A DNA stretch of 64,000 nt from Achromobacter pulmonis (GCF_002885955.2 NZ_POQS01000003.1:452881-516880); one strand, 5' to 3'. Shown: positions 1-9,947, numbered from the stretch's first letter. The notes: generated by a model not told the origin, from the sequence alone. Translations and numbers: made by a program.

Positions 1-189
1 CTGGAGCCGCTCCTGGCCGGCGCGCTGAGCCTGCAGATGGCCATGCCCTGCGCCGTCGTCAGCTACATGTACGTCAAACGCTACACGCCGCTGGGCGACA
101 CCGCCGCCGGGGCCGTGCTGGTCTCCACCGTGGCGTTCCTGGCGCTGGCGCCGGTGATGCTGTGGCTGTCGCGGGGCGGGGCGTATTGA
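1..189 (+). CDS. AEC-family (auxin efflux carrier type) permease, C-terminal end
   Basis: Only the last 62 residues are inside the window, read in frame 1 to a TGA stop. They form two hydrophobic stretches (about residues 6-24 and 36-56) separated by a short basic loop, and end with a short Arg-Gly-Gly tail. This matches the last two membrane helices of AEC carriers, which export or exchange small carboxylates such as malonate or malate across the inner membrane. The gene converges on the putative sulfolactate operon, so the substrate cannot be taken from context. The family call rests on a fragment and is tentative. Confidence 0.5.
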   Translation: MEPLLAGALSLQMAMPCAVVSYMYVKRYTPLGDTAAGAVLVSTVAFLALAPVMLWLSRGGAY

Positions 190-252
190 TTTGGGTACAG
201 GGGCGTATCTATCCATTCCCCATACGCCATTGGTCCATTTCCCTCACGCACA

Positions 253-1260
253 TCAAACCGCCCCGGCCATTTCCCGCAGCTGCGCCATCAACGCGTCGGG
301 CACGTCCACGCCGTGCTTGAGCGCCGCTTCGCGCAGTTTGTGGCGGCGGTCGCCGGGCAGGCGCACGCCTTCGTCTTCCAGCATGGCGTCGACCAGGGTC
401 TCGACGCGTTCCAGATAGGCCTCGTTGCCGGCCAGCGCGCCCGGGTCGATGGCCAGGAAGGCCTGGCCCAGGCGGGCCGGGCCGCCGTCGTCGACGAAGA
501 ACGATTCCGTCTCGAAACCGAAATGGGCGCCGGTCAGCGCGCAGGCCAGCAGTTCGACGATGAGCGCCAGCATCGCGCCCTTGACGCCGCCGGCCGGCAG
601 CATGCTGCCGGCCAGGCCGGCCTTGGGATCGGTGGTGGGCTGCCCCTGGGCGTCCAGCGCCCAGCCCAGCGGGATGGGCTGGTTGTCGCGCGCGGCGATC
701 ATGAGCTTGCCGCGCGCCACCTGCGACAGCGACAGGTCGATCAGCAGGCGGGCGCCGCCGCGCCGCGGGAACACCGCGGCGATGGGGTTGGTGCCGAACA
801 GCGGGCGCTTGCCGCCCCAGGCGGGCATGGCGGCCGGCGAATTGCTCAGCGCCAGCGCCACCAGGCCGGCGTCGGCCAGGGCTTCGAGGTGATAGGCGGC
901 CGCGCCGAAGTGATGGCTGTTGGTCACGCCCACGAAGGCCACGCCGTGCTCACGGGCGCGCGCGGCGGCCTGCTCGACCGCCAGCGCGCAGGCCGGGAAC
1001 GCCAGGCCCGAGCCGGCGTCGACCAGCGCCGCGCCGCCGCGTTCGTGCACGAGGCGCGGCACGGCCGAGCCGATGGCGCGGCCGGCGCGCAGGTGGCCGG
1101 CGTAGAACGGCACGCGCGACAGGCCGTGCGAGCCCAGCCCCTGGCTTTCGGCGTAGACCAGCGCGCGCGCGGTGCTGTCGGCCATCGCCGGGTTGGCGCC
1201 GGCGGCCGCCAGGGCGGCCGCGGCGAGCAGTTGGAGTTCGTCCAGATAGATGTGAGCCAT
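253..1260 (-). CDS. Ldh-family NAD(P)-dependent 2-hydroxyacid dehydrogenase (ComC / malate-lactate dehydrogenase type)
   Basis: A full-length 335-residue member of the non-Rossmann malate/L-lactate/sulfolactate dehydrogenase family. Family landmarks are visible: SHGLSR at 44-49, NSHHFG at 114-119, GTNP at 156-159 and GGVKG at 224-228. These enzymes interconvert a 2-hydroxyacid and a 2-oxoacid in the cytoplasm. It is the last gene of a five-gene minus-strand operon, 10 bases behind a second dehydrogenase of the opposite (SerA-like) fold. Together with SuyA/SuyB-like genes upstream, this pairing recalls the ComC and SlcC dehydrogenases that convert (S)- to (R)-sulfolactate through sulfopyruvate. 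Substrate is inferred from neighbours; malate, lactate or ureidoglycolate cannot be excluded. Confidence 0.85.
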   Translation of the reverse strand: MAHIYLDELQLLAAAALAAAGANPAMADSTARALVYAESQGLGSHGLSRVPFYAGHLRAGRAIGSAVPRLVHERGGAALVDAGSGLAFPACALAVEQAAARAREHGVAFVGVTNSHHFGAAAYHLEALADAGLVALALSNSPAAMPAWGGKRPLFGTNPIAAVFPRRGGARLLIDLSLSQVARGKLMIAARDNQPIPLGWALDAQGQPTTDPKAGLAGSMLPAGGVKGAMLALIVELLACALTGAHFGFETESFFVDDGGPARLGQAFLAIDPGALAGNEAYLERVETLVDAMLEDEGVRLPGDRRHKLREAALKHGVDVPDALMAQLREMAGAV

Positions 1261-1270
1261 ATCCTTTCCG

Positions 1271-2227
1271 TCAGGAGGCGGCGCGGGCGTGCTGCGCGGC
1301 GCCGCCGGTAAGGGCTATTGTCACACCGGCGGCCACCATGTCGGAAACGCGGGTGTTGGCCTCCTGCGTCAGGCCGGCGATGTGCGGCGTGAGGATGAGG
1401 TTGGGAACGCCGGCCAGCGCGCTGCCGGCGGGCAGCGGCTCTTCGGCGTACACGTCGAGCGCCGCGCCGCGCAGGCGGCCGGCCCGCAGCGCCTCGGCCA
1501 GGGCGGCTTCGTCCACGATGCCGCCGCGCGAGGTATTGACCAGCACGGCGCCCGGGCGCATGCGGGCGATGCGTCCGGCGTCCAGCAGCCGGCGCGTGCC
1601 GGCGGTGAGCGGCAGGTGCAGCGTGACGGCGTCGGCCCGCGCCAGCAGCGCGTCCAGCGGCACGGCGGCGACGCCCGCTTCTTCCCAGGCGGGATGGTCC
1701 GGCGGCAGCGCCGCGTCGCAGCCGATGACCTGCATGTCCAGCCCGCGCGCCAGGCGCGCGGCCAGCCGGCCGATGCCGCCGAAGCCCACCACGCCTAGCG
1801 TGCGGCCGTGGACTTCCAGGCCTTGCGAGAGCGCGTTGCGGGGCCACTGTCCGGCCGCGACCGCCGGCGTGGAGAAGTAGGCGCCGCGCAGCAGCGCCAG
1901 CACGGCGCCGATCACGTATTCGGCCACGGCGCGCGCGTTGGCGCCGGTGGCCGGCACCACCGCGATGCCGCGCGCGGCGCAGCCGTCCAGGTCGATGTTG
2001 TCCAGTCCCACGCCGAGCCGCCCCACGGCCCGCAGCCGGGGGGCGGCGGCCAGCAGTCCGGCGTCGACGCGGCTGCGGTTGCGCACGATCAGGCCGTCGG
2101 CCGCCGCCGCGGCCTGCAGCAGGGCCTCGCGGCGTTCGACCAGGTCGGGCTCATAGCGCACGTCGAAGCGCCGGCGCAGCGCCTCGACCGCGGGCGCGTC
2201 CATGAACTCGGAGATGAGAATGTGCAT
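1271..2227 (-). CDS. D-isomer-specific 2-hydroxyacid dehydrogenase (SlcC / SerA-like fold)
   Basis: 318 residues from the ATG of MHILISEF. The frame runs open well upstream, but that part overlaps the preceding binding-protein gene and is not coding. The NAD-binding motif GFGGIG is at 148-153. The catalytic Arg234 (in NTSRGG), Glu263 (in AEEP) and His282 (in TPHIAG) are all present. There is no C-terminal ACT domain, so it is not a biosynthetic SerA like the one at 15533-16732. Within the operon it would suit the (S)-sulfolactate dehydrogenase step giving sulfopyruvate. The family assignment is firm; the substrate is an inference. Confidence 0.87.
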   Translation of the reverse strand: MHILISEFMDAPAVEALRRRFDVRYEPDLVERREALLQAAAAADGLIVRNRSRVDAGLLAAAPRLRAVGRLGVGLDNIDLDGCAARGIAVVPATGANARAVAEYVIGAVLALLRGAYFSTPAVAAGQWPRNALSQGLEVHGRTLGVVGFGGIGRLAARLARGLDMQVIGCDAALPPDHPAWEEAGVAAVPLDALLARADAVTLHLPLTAGTRRLLDAGRIARMRPGAVLVNTSRGGIVDEAALAEALRAGRLRGAALDVYAEEPLPAGSALAGVPNLILTPHIAGLTQEANTRVSDMVAAGVTIALTGGAAQHARAAS

Positions 2228-2241
2228 GGGGAGTCCCTGGC

Positions 2242-3255
2242 TCAGGCGACCTGGATATTGGCCTCGTGGATGATCTTGGCCCAGCGCGCCACCTCGGACT
2301 TGAGATAGGCGCCGAACTCCGCCGGGCCGCGCGGCTGGGGCACGAAGCCCAGCTGCCGCAGCGCCTGCTGCATGGCGGGTTGCGACACCTGGCGCACGAT
2401 GGCGTCGCCGATGCGCTGGACCCGCGCCGCCGGCGTGCCCGCGGGCGCGAGCACCCCGGTGAAGTTCTCCACGATCAGGTCGGGCAGCCCGGCCTGCTGC
2501 ACGGTGGGCACGTCCGGCAGGTCGGGGCTGCGCTCGCGCGTGGTGATGGCCAGCGCCCGCAGCGCGCCGTTCTTCACGTGCGGCAGCGATTCGGGATAGT
2601 TGGAGAACACCACGTCCAGGTGGCCGCCGATCAGGTCGGTGAGCGAGGGCGCGCCGCCTTTGTAGGGAATGTGCATCAGCGGCAGGCCGGTGAGCTTCTG
2701 GTAGAGCGCCAGCGTCAGGTGCGGCGGCGTGCCGTTGCCGCTGGAGCCGGCCGACAGCGACTTGGCGCGCGCCGCGCGGGCCAGGTCGGCCATGTTCTTG
2801 ATGTCGCTCTTGGCGTTGACCACCACCATGATGGGCGAGGAAGCCAGCCCCGCCAGCGGCGTCAGGTCGCGCGTCAGGTCGTAGCCGGCCTTGCCGGCGA
2901 AGAGCGTGGCGTTGGCCGCGTGCGACAGCGTGATGGCCAGCCAGGTATAGCCGTCGGGCGCGGCGTTGGCCACGTGCGTCGCGCCGATGTTGGCGTTGCC
3001 GCCGGGGCGGTTTTCCACCACCACGTTCCAGTGCTCGGCGTCGCCCAGCGCCTTGCCGACCTGGCGCGCGGCCACGTCGGTCAGCCCGCCGGGCGGGAAG
3101 GGTACCACGTAGTTGATGGGCCGTTCGGGCCACTTGCCGGCTTGCGCCAGCGCGCCCTGCCACGGCGCCAGGGCGCCCAGGCCGGCGGCGCCGAGCGCGC
3201 CGAGCAGGCGCCGGCGCAGCGCGGCGTCCGGGGTGAGATCGTGTTCGCTGCTCAT
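2242..3255 (-). CDS. Bug-family (tripartite tricarboxylate transporter) periplasmic binding protein
   Basis: 337 residues. The start MSSEHD is chosen because AGGAGGAAG sits seven bases upstream; an in-frame ATG 13 codons earlier has no such site. Residues 13-38 hold RRR followed by a hydrophobic stretch ending in ALA, a Tat-like export signal. The mature protein begins with the Bug signature KWPERPINYVVPFPPGG and contains the usual ENRPGGNANIGA loop. It binds a carboxylate or sulfonate in the periplasm. No membrane subunits (TctA/TctB type) lie nearby, so it is an orphan, as is common for Bug proteins. Its place between dehydrogenase and lyase genes suggests it captures the operon's substrate. 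Confidence 0.9.
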   Translation of the reverse strand: MSSEHDLTPDAALRRRLLGALGAAGLGALAPWQGALAQAGKWPERPINYVVPFPPGGLTDVAARQVGKALGDAEHWNVVVENRPGGNANIGATHVANAAPDGYTWLAITLSHAANATLFAGKAGYDLTRDLTPLAGLASSPIMVVVNAKSDIKNMADLARAARAKSLSAGSSGNGTPPHLTLALYQKLTGLPLMHIPYKGGAPSLTDLIGGHLDVVFSNYPESLPHVKNGALRALAITTRERSPDLPDVPTVQQAGLPDLIVENFTGVLAPAGTPAARVQRIGDAIVRQVSQPAMQQALRQLGFVPQPRGPAEFGAYLKSEVARWAKIIHEANIQVA

Positions 3256-3304
3256 CTGTCTTCCTCCTTGGGGGATGCCCCGGTAGGAATGCAAGGGCGC
3301 GCGC

Positions 3305-4480
3305 TCAGGCGCTTTCGAAGATGCGGGTCAGGACGAATTCGCGATGGCCCAGCGCCTCGGCGGCGGTCCAGCGGCCGTTGGCGGTGGCCAGCATGCATTC
3401 GAGCAGCTTGTCGCCGGCCTGGCTCAGGTCGATCTCGCGTTGCAGCAGGCCGCTGGTGTCCACGTCGATGTGTTCCGACATGGTGCGCACCGTGCGCGGA
3501 TTGGCGCAGATCTTGATGACCGGCAGGATGGGATTGCCGATCACGTTGCCCTGGCCGGTGGGGAAGAAGTGCACGGCGTAGCCCGAGGCCGCGCACAGGG
3601 TCACCATCTCGGCCGCGGCCGAGGACGAGTCCATGAACCAGAGGCCGGGGCCGTCGGGGATTTCGGCCTTGTCCAGCACGCCGTCGACGCGGCACTGCTT
3701 GCCGATCTTCTGGATGTTGCCCAGCGCCTTTTCCTCGATGGTGGTGAGGCCGCCGGCGATGTTGCCCTTGGTGGGCTGGGACTCGGACAGGTCGCTGGTC
3801 TTCCAGCGGTCGATCATGTCCTGGTAGCGGTTGAACATGAACATGAAGCGTTCGCGCACCGCGTCGTTGGCGCAGCGCTCGGCCACGATGTGCTCGCCGC
3901 CGGTCAGTTCCGAGGTTTCGCCGAACACCAGCGTGGACCCCAGCGCGTAGAGCTTGTCGAAGGCGTTGCCGACGGTGGGGTTGGCGCCGCAGCCCGAGGT
4001 GGTGTCGGACTCGCCGCACTTGGTCGAGACCCACAGGTCGGCGATGGGGCATTCGCTGCGCGCCAGCGCGGTGGCGTAGTGCACGAACTCCTTGGCGCAG
4101 CGCGAGGCGCGCATGATGGTGTCGTGGTCGCCGTGCAGTTCGATGCTGAAGCCCATGACCGGCTTGCCGGTGGCGGCGATGCCGTCGACCACGCGCTTGG
4201 TCCAGCCTTCTTCGATGCCTATCACCACCACGGCGGCGACGTTGGGATTGCAGCCGGTGCCGATCAGGGTGCGGAAGTGCAGTTCCAGGTCCTCGCCGAA
4301 CTGCAGGCGGCCGTAGGGGTGGGGCAGGGCCAGCGTGCCCTTGATGTTGTTGGCCACGGCCTCGGCCGCGGCGTTGGAGATGTCGTCCACGGGCAGCACG
4401 ATGACGTGGTTGCGCACGCCGACGCGGCCGTTGTCGCGGCGGTAGCCCTGGAAGGTGGTCGAAGCGGAGATGACGGACAT
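3305..4480 (-). CDS. suyB: UxaA-family lyase, large subunit; putative (R)-sulfolactate sulfo-lyase SuyB
   Basis: 391 residues, the length of SuyB and of the large domain of altronate/galactarate dehydratases. It begins with [17 protein letters not shown], the usual opening of this family. Conserved Cys/His-rich segments follow: [24 protein letters not shown] and [20 protein letters not shown]. The small SAF-domain subunit is encoded separately just upstream, as in SuyAB, which cleaves (R)-3-sulfolactate to pyruvate and sulfite. Altronate or galactarate dehydratase is the alternative. The two accompanying 2-hydroxyacid dehydrogenases, and the absence of any hexuronate genes, favour sulfolactate. 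Confidence 0.72.
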   Translation of the reverse strand: MSVISASTTFQGYRRDNGRVGVRNHVIVLPVDDISNAAAEAVANNIKGTLALPHPYGRLQFGEDLELHFRTLIGTGCNPNVAAVVVIGIEEGWTKRVVDGIAATGKPVMGFSIELHGDHDTIMRASRCAKEFVHYATALARSECPIADLWVSTKCGESDTTSGCGANPTVGNAFDKLYALGSTLVFGETSELTGGEHIVAERCANDAVRERFMFMFNRYQDMIDRWKTSDLSESQPTKGNIAGGLTTIEEKALGNIQKIGKQCRVDGVLDKAEIPDGPGLWFMDSSSAAAEMVTLCAASGYAVHFFPTGQGNVIGNPILPVIKICANPRTVRTMSEHIDVDTSGLLQREIDLSQAGDKLLECMLATANGRWTAAEALGHREFVLTRIFESA

Positions 4481-4506
4481 GGCGGATTCCTTTTCGAGTG
4501 GGGGGC

Positions 4507-4788
4507 TTACCAGCGCTTGGTCTTGATGTTGTGCACGTGGGCGTGCTGCCCGGCCTGTATGGGCTGCACCACCCGGCCGATGTCGACGCCGTACTTGTAG
4601 ACGGTGTCGCCGACGGCCATGTCCTTCATCGCCACCTTGTGGCCGATGGGTATGTCCTGCGAGGCGCGCACGTGGATGATCTTGTCCTCATCCATGATCC
4701 AGGCGTTCAGTTCCGTTCCGGCGGTGACGCCTTCCACCACGGCGACCGCCACCGTGTCCTTCGCATCGTGCAATACGGCGTGAATCAT
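4507..4788 (-). CDS. suyA: SAF-domain lyase, small subunit; putative (R)-sulfolactate sulfo-lyase SuyA
   Basis: 93 residues, one SAF domain, first gene of the operon. AGGAGGAAG lies five bases before the ATG. The C-terminal half carries the pattern KYGVDIGRV, then a Gly-His-His-rich segment and the ending HNIKTKRW, which I know from SuyA proteins. It should pair with the following large subunit as an iron-containing lyase acting on (R)-sulfolactate. The 26-base gap to suyB fits cotranscription. The small subunit of an altronate-type dehydratase would look broadly similar, so the substrate remains an inference from the ending and the neighbourhood. Confidence 0.7.
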   Translation of the reverse strand: MIHAVLHDAKDTVAVAVVEGVTAGTELNAWIMDEDKIIHVRASQDIPIGHKVAMKDMAVGDTVYKYGVDIGRVVQPIQAGQHAHVHNIKTKRW

Positions 4789-4843
4789 TGTCTTCCTCCT
4801 GGCTGGGACGCCGGCCGGACGCGGCAGGCGCTACGGTCAGGAG

Positions 4844-4872
4844 ATCTTATGGCCGCAATTTCTCTAAGTCAA
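4844..4872 (-). promoter_or_regulatory. Sigma-70-type promoter of the suyA operon
   Basis: Reading the minus strand, TTGACT (4867-4872) is followed after exactly 17 bases by TAAGAT (4844-4849). This is a good -35/-10 pair. It would start transcription near 4837, about 49 bases before the suyA ATG. The -35 hexamer lies inside the left arm of the palindrome at 4866-4901. Confidence 0.6.
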
Positions 4873-4901
4873 CTAAATCATATATATGAATTGTATGACT
4901 T
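4866..4901. promoter_or_regulatory. 36-bp imperfect palindrome, probable operator of the divergent GntR regulator
   Basis: A perfect 12-base palindrome TCATATATATGA (4878-4889) is flanked symmetrically, six bases out on each side, by AAGTCA (4866-4871) and TGACTT (4896-4901). The AT-rich site stands out from its GC-rich surroundings. It overlaps the -35 hexamer of the suyA-direction promoter and touches the gntR-direction -35. This is where a local repressor or activator would act on both genes. Confidence 0.6.
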
Positions 4902-4929
4902 GAGCCGGTTTCGTCCGCGCCGCTACACT
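4900..4929 (+). promoter_or_regulatory. Putative promoter of the GntR regulator gene
   Basis: TTGAGC (4900-4905) and TACACT (4924-4929) are separated by 18 bases; each matches the sigma-70 consensus at four of six positions. Transcription would begin near 4936, leaving a leader of about 22 bases. It overlaps the right end of the palindrome, which fits autoregulation. Confidence 0.4.
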
Positions 4930-4957
4930 GTGGCCTCCCGGTTATTGCGATGCACCC

Positions 4958-5713
4958 ATGAATATCAGCCTGTCATCGACCGTGCCCCTCGGCAGTCCAC
5001 TGTATGCGCAGGTCAAGCAGGCCGTGCTGGCCGCGCTGGCCCAGGGCGAGTGGAAGCAGGGCGAGGCCATCCCGCCCGAGAAGCAGCTGGCCGAGCGCTT
5101 CGGCGTGTCCATCGGCACCTTGCGCAAAGCCATCGACGACCTGGCCGCCGAGAACATCCTGGTGCGCCACCAGGGCCGCGGCACCTATGTGGCCGTGCAT
5201 ACCCGCAACCATCATTTCTTCAAGTTCTTCCGCATCGTGCGCCAGGACGGGAACAAGTCCTATCCCAGCACCGAGCTGCTGCGTTTCCGCCGCCAGCGGG
5301 CCTCGGCCATCGCGCGCGAGAAGCTGAACCTGCCGGCGGGCGCGATGGTGTTCGAGTTCACCAACCTGCTGTCGCTCAATGGCGAAGTCGTGATGATGGA
5401 CGAGCTGTGCCTGCCGGAGTCCTGCTTTCCCGGCATGACCGAAGCGCACCTGCGCGAGCGCTCAAGCACCCTGTACGCGCTGTACCAGGACGTGTTCGGC
5501 GTGAACGTGATCGCCACCGACGAGCGCCTGCGCACCTGCCTGGCCGAACGCGCGCAGGCGCGGGCGCTGGGCGTGGCCGAGGGCAGCCCCTTGCTGGAGA
5601 TCCGCCGCGTCGCGTTTTCGTACAAACGCCAGCCCGTCGAGTGGCGGATCTCGCGCGTCAATACCGAACGCTACGAGTACCTCGGACAGGAGCCCTGGGG
5701 GGAAGGGGTCTGA
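4958..5713 (+). CDS. GntR/HutC-family (UTRA) transcriptional regulator
   Basis: 251 residues. The N-terminal winged helix-turn-helix (about 12-75) includes IPPEKQLAERFGVSIGTLRKAI and the wing GRGTYV. From about residue 95 to 240 follows a UTRA effector-binding domain. The gene is divergent from suyA with a 169-base intergenic region holding two promoters and a large palindrome, so it very likely controls that operon and itself. The ligand is unknown; by context, sulfolactate or a breakdown product. Confidence 0.88.
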   Translation: MNISLSSTVPLGSPLYAQVKQAVLAALAQGEWKQGEAIPPEKQLAERFGVSIGTLRKAIDDLAAENILVRHQGRGTYVAVHTRNHHFFKFFRIVRQDGNKSYPSTELLRFRRQRASAIAREKLNLPAGAMVFEFTNLLSLNGEVVMMDELCLPESCFPGMTEAHLRERSSTLYALYQDVFGVNVIATDERLRTCLAERAQARALGVAEGSPLLEIRRVAFSYKRQPVEWRISRVNTERYEYLGQEPWGEGV

Positions 5714-5835
5714 GGCCTGTTGCTGCCGCGCGCGCCAGCAGTGCTAGAATTCCTGCCGCAGTATTCAATTTTCGGCGCCGATTTGCCTGATCCGCTTGCG
5801 GGCGCCTTCCAATAAATCCAGCTAAAGAGGTCCGT

Positions 5836-7091
<1,256 letters not shown>

Positions 7092-7095
<4 letters not shown>

Positions 7096-7706
7096 GCCCC
7101 GTGACTCCCCGCCCCGCGCCCGGCGCCCTGCGGCCCGACCTGGCGCGCATCGCGAGCTGGATCCAGCCCGGCAGCCGCGTGCTGGACCTGGGCTGCGGCG
7201 ACGGCGCGCTGCTGGCGCACCTGCGCGACCACCGCCAGGTGCGCGGCGCGGGCGTGGAGCTGGACGACAACTGCGTCATCGCCTGCGTGCGGCGCGGCGT
7301 GGAAGTGATCCAGCAGAACCTGGAAGACGGCCTGGCCCTGTTCGACGACAAGCAGTTCGACACGGTGGTGCTGTCGCAGACCCTGCAGTCCATGCACCGC
7401 ACCCAGCACATCCTGCGCGAGATGGCGCGGGTGGCGCGCTACGGCGTGGTGTCGTTTCCCAACTTCGGCTACTGGCCGCACGGCTGGTCCATCCTGCGCG
7501 GCCGCATGCCGGTCACCGGCCAGATGCCGTACCAGTGGTACAACACGCCCAACATCCACCTGTGCACGCTGCGCGACTTCGAGCAGCTGGCCGGCGAACT
7601 GCGCCTGGACATCCTGGAGCGCGCCACCTTCAACGAAGGCCGCGAGATCAAGCTGCTGCCGGGCTGGCGCAGCACGCTGGCGGTGTACCGTTTCGCCTCG
7701 CCCTGA
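7092..7706 (+). CDS. metW: Methionine biosynthesis protein MetW
   Basis: 204 residues with a class I methyltransferase-like fold. The SAM-binding-type motif VLDLGCGDG is at 30-38 and NFGYWPHGW in the middle is characteristic of MetW. The start overlaps the metX stop by four bases. The metX-metW pair is a standard unit in proteobacteria. MetW is reported to support MetX activity; its own methyltransferase activity is not established. Nothing looks unusual. Confidence 0.92.
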
Positions 7707-7729
7707 CGCTGCGGCCCGCAGGCCCTAAA

Positions 7730-9028
7730 ATGCCGCAAGCCGCCGGCCTCCAGCGCCGGGCCGGCGCGTTACCGGAGACCGTCATTACCGCTGCATCCAA
7801 CGTCTACACCAGTCCCCGCGTGGCCCCTTTGCTGGTCCTGGGCTTCGCCAGCGGATTGCCGCTGGCCCTGACCAGCGGCACCTTGCAGGCCTGGGCCACG
7901 GTGGAAGGCGTGCCGCTGCAGCAGATCGGTTTCCTGACCCTGGTGGGCACGGCCTACACCCTCAAGTTCCTGTGGGCCCCGTTCGTGGACCGCTACGTCC
8001 CGCCCCTGCTGGGCCGGCGCCGCGGCTGGATGCTGGTGACCCAGCTGCTGCTGGCCGCCGCCATCATGGCGATGGGCGCGCTGTCGCCGTCCTCGGCGCT
8101 GCAGCCGCTGGCGCTGCTGGCGGTGCTGGTGGCGTTCCTGTCGGCCACCCAGGACATCGCTTTCGACGCCTATTGCACCGACGTGCTGCGCAAGGAAGAG
8201 CGCGGCGCGGGCGCGGCCATCAAGGTCATGGGCTACCGGCTGGCCATGATCGTGTCGGGCGGGCTGGCGCTGATCCTGGCCGACCAGTGGATAGGCTGGG
8301 GCTACACCTACATGCTGATGGGCGGGCTGATGCTGCTGTGCGCGCTGGCCACGCTGTGGGCGCCCGAGCCCGAACACGTCGCCACCGCGCCGCGCAGCCT
8401 GCGCGAGGCGGTGGGCGAGCCGCTGCGCGAATTCTTCACGCGCCGCGGGGCGCTGGCGGTGCTGCTGCTGATCGTGCTGTACAAGCTGGGCGATGCGTTC
8501 GCCGGCGCGCTGTCCACCACCTTCCTGATCCGCGGCGCGGGCTTCAGCCCGACCGAGGTGGGCACCGTGAACAAGGTGCTGGGGCTGGCCGCCACCATCG
8601 TCGGCGCGCTGGCCGGCGGCTCGCTCATGTCGCGCTGGGGCCTGTACCGCTCGCTGATGGCCTTCGGGCTGCTGCAGGCGGTGTCGAACCTGGCGTACTG
8701 GATGATCGCCGTCAGCCCCCAAAGCATCTGGCTCATGGCCACGGCGGTGGGCATAGAGAACCTGTGCGGCGGCCTGGGCACGGCGTCCTTCGTCGGCCTG
8801 CTGATGGCGCTGTGCCGCCAGCGCTTTTCGGCGACCCAGTTCGCCCTGCTGTCGGCGCTGTCGGCGGTGGGCCGCACCTACCTGGCCGGCCCCCTCACGC
8901 CGCCCCTGGTCGACAGCCTGGGCTGGCCCGGCTTCTTCCTGCTGACGGTGCTGATCGCCTTGCCCGGCCTGGTGCTGCTGCACATGCTGCGCGGGACGAT
9001 AGAGACGATGGAGAAGAACGGGGCGTGA
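7730..9028 (+). CDS. ampG: AmpG-type MFS permease (muropeptide transporter)
   Basis: 432 residues with about 12 hydrophobic helices. It begins with the AmpG-like segment LLVLGFASGLPLALTSGTLQAW and contains KFLWAPFVDRY and the loop GRRRGWML. AmpG imports anhydro-muropeptides from the periplasm for peptidoglycan recycling and can feed AmpR-controlled beta-lactamase induction. E. coli AmpG is longer, with two extra C-terminal helices; this shorter form is common in betaproteobacteria. The chosen ATG gives an N-terminal leader of about 25 residues before the first helix; a later start is possible. It follows metW by 23 bases. Confidence 0.82.
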   Translation: MPQAAGLQRRAGALPETVITAASNVYTSPRVAPLLVLGFASGLPLALTSGTLQAWATVEGVPLQQIGFLTLVGTAYTLKFLWAPFVDRYVPPLLGRRRGWMLVTQLLLAAAIMAMGALSPSSALQPLALLAVLVAFLSATQDIAFDAYCTDVLRKEERGAGAAIKVMGYRLAMIVSGGLALILADQWIGWGYTYMLMGGLMLLCALATLWAPEPEHVATAPRSLREAVGEPLREFFTRRGALAVLLLIVLYKLGDAFAGALSTTFLIRGAGFSPTEVGTVNKVLGLAATIVGALAGGSLMSRWGLYRSLMAFGLLQAVSNLAYWMIAVSPQSIWLMATAVGIENLCGGLGTASFVGLLMALCRQRFSATQFALLSALSAVGRTYLAGPLTPPLVDSLGWPGFFLLTVLIALPGLVLLHMLRGTIETMEKNGA

Positions 9029-9039
9029 CCGGGCGACGC

Positions 9040-9073
9040 GCACGGCGCGGGATTGCCGCGCCGTGCCCGTTTT
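9040..9073 (+). terminator. Intrinsic terminator after the ampG-type gene
   Basis: A perfect 11-bp stem (9040-9050 paired with 9056-9066, GCACGGCGCGG against its complement) with a five-base loop, followed after three bases by four Ts (9070-9073). It sits between the convergent permease and stress-protein genes and may serve both. Confidence 0.6.
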
Positions 9074-9077
9074 CCGC

Positions 9078-9947
9078 TTATTCCGCGCCCGTCAGCCTGA
9101 CGATCAGCACGTCGCTGGGCAGCGATTCGAGCAGCCGTTCGGCCACGCTGCCGATGGCGGTGCGCAGGATGCCGGTGCGGCCGTGGGTGCCCGTGACCAC
9201 CAGGTCGGAGCGGTGGTTGAACGAGTATTCCGACAGCACGGTCTCCGGCTGGCCGCATTCCAGCACCACCTTGGGCGCGGCGACGCCGGCCAGTTCGGGC
9301 GTGGCGGCGGTGAATTCGCGCGCGCTCTGCTCGGCGGCCTTGTAGAAGTTGCGCGTGACGGCCTCGTCGGGCACGTTCTTGCCCTGGAACGGCACGTCGT
9401 AGGCGTGGAACAGCGTCAGGTCGGCGTTGGGCACCAGCTGCAGCGCGGCGCGCAGGGCCTGGCGCGAGCCGTCGGAGAAGTCGGTGGCCACCAGCACGTC
9501 GCGGTAGGGGCGGCGCGGGCGGGTCTTGACCACCAGCACCGGGTGGCGCGCCTGGCGGGCCAGCTTTTCGACGGTGGTTCCCAGCAGCAGCCGGCCCAGG
9601 GTTTCGTCGCGCGCGATGCCGGTGACGATCAGCGAACAGCCGTAGCTGTCGGCGGTTTCCATGATGCGCGCCAGCGGATCGCCGTTGGTCACCACCACTT
9701 CGGTCGGCACTTCGGCGGCCGCCAGGTCTTCGGCCAGCTCGCGCTCGGCCAGGGCCTTGTGGTCCGACGTGTGGCGGCGCCACACGGGCGTGGTCAGGCG
9801 CGCGGACGTCGCATGCGACTCCATGACGTGCAGGACGATGAGCTTGGTGCCGAGTTCCTTGGCCAGCTGCAACGCGCGGTCCAGGGCGCGGTCGCCACGG
9901 GCGCTCAGGTCGGTTGCCAGCAGGATGGGGCCGATTTGCTGTGTCAT
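9078..9947 (-). CDS. Universal stress protein with two UspA domains
   Basis: 289 residues from the ATG of MTQQIGP, preceded by GGGAGAGAAG; the frame is open further upstream but without a comparable site. It has two tandem Usp domains (about 5-141 and 147-287). The second has the complete nucleotide-binding pattern G-x2-G-x9-G-S (GTHGRTGILRTAIGS). In the first the same region reads TGIARDETLGRLLLGTT and lacks the second glycine, so only domain 2 is likely to bind ATP well. Such double-domain Usp proteins are often induced by oxygen limitation through FNR/ANR, and an FNR-type box lies 112 bases upstream. Confidence 0.9.
   Translation of the reverse strand: MTQQIGPILLATDLSARGDRALDRALQLAKELGTKLIVLHVMESHATSARLTTPVWRRHTSDHKALAERELAEDLAAAEVPTEVVVTNGDPLARIMETADSYGCSLIVTGIARDETLGRLLLGTTVEKLARQARHPVLVVKTRPRRPYRDVLVATDFSDGSRQALRAALQLVPNADLTLFHAYDVPFQGKNVPDEAVTRNFYKAAEQSAREFTAATPELAGVAAPKVVLECGQPETVLSEYSFNHRSDLVVTGTHGRTGILRTAIGSVAERLLESLPSDVLIVRLTGAE

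Noticed and set aside
3305..4788. Altronate/galactarate dehydratase as the primary call for the UxaA-like pair.
   Set aside because: No hexuronate or aldarate genes are near and two 2-hydroxyacid dehydrogenases are; kept as the stated alternative.
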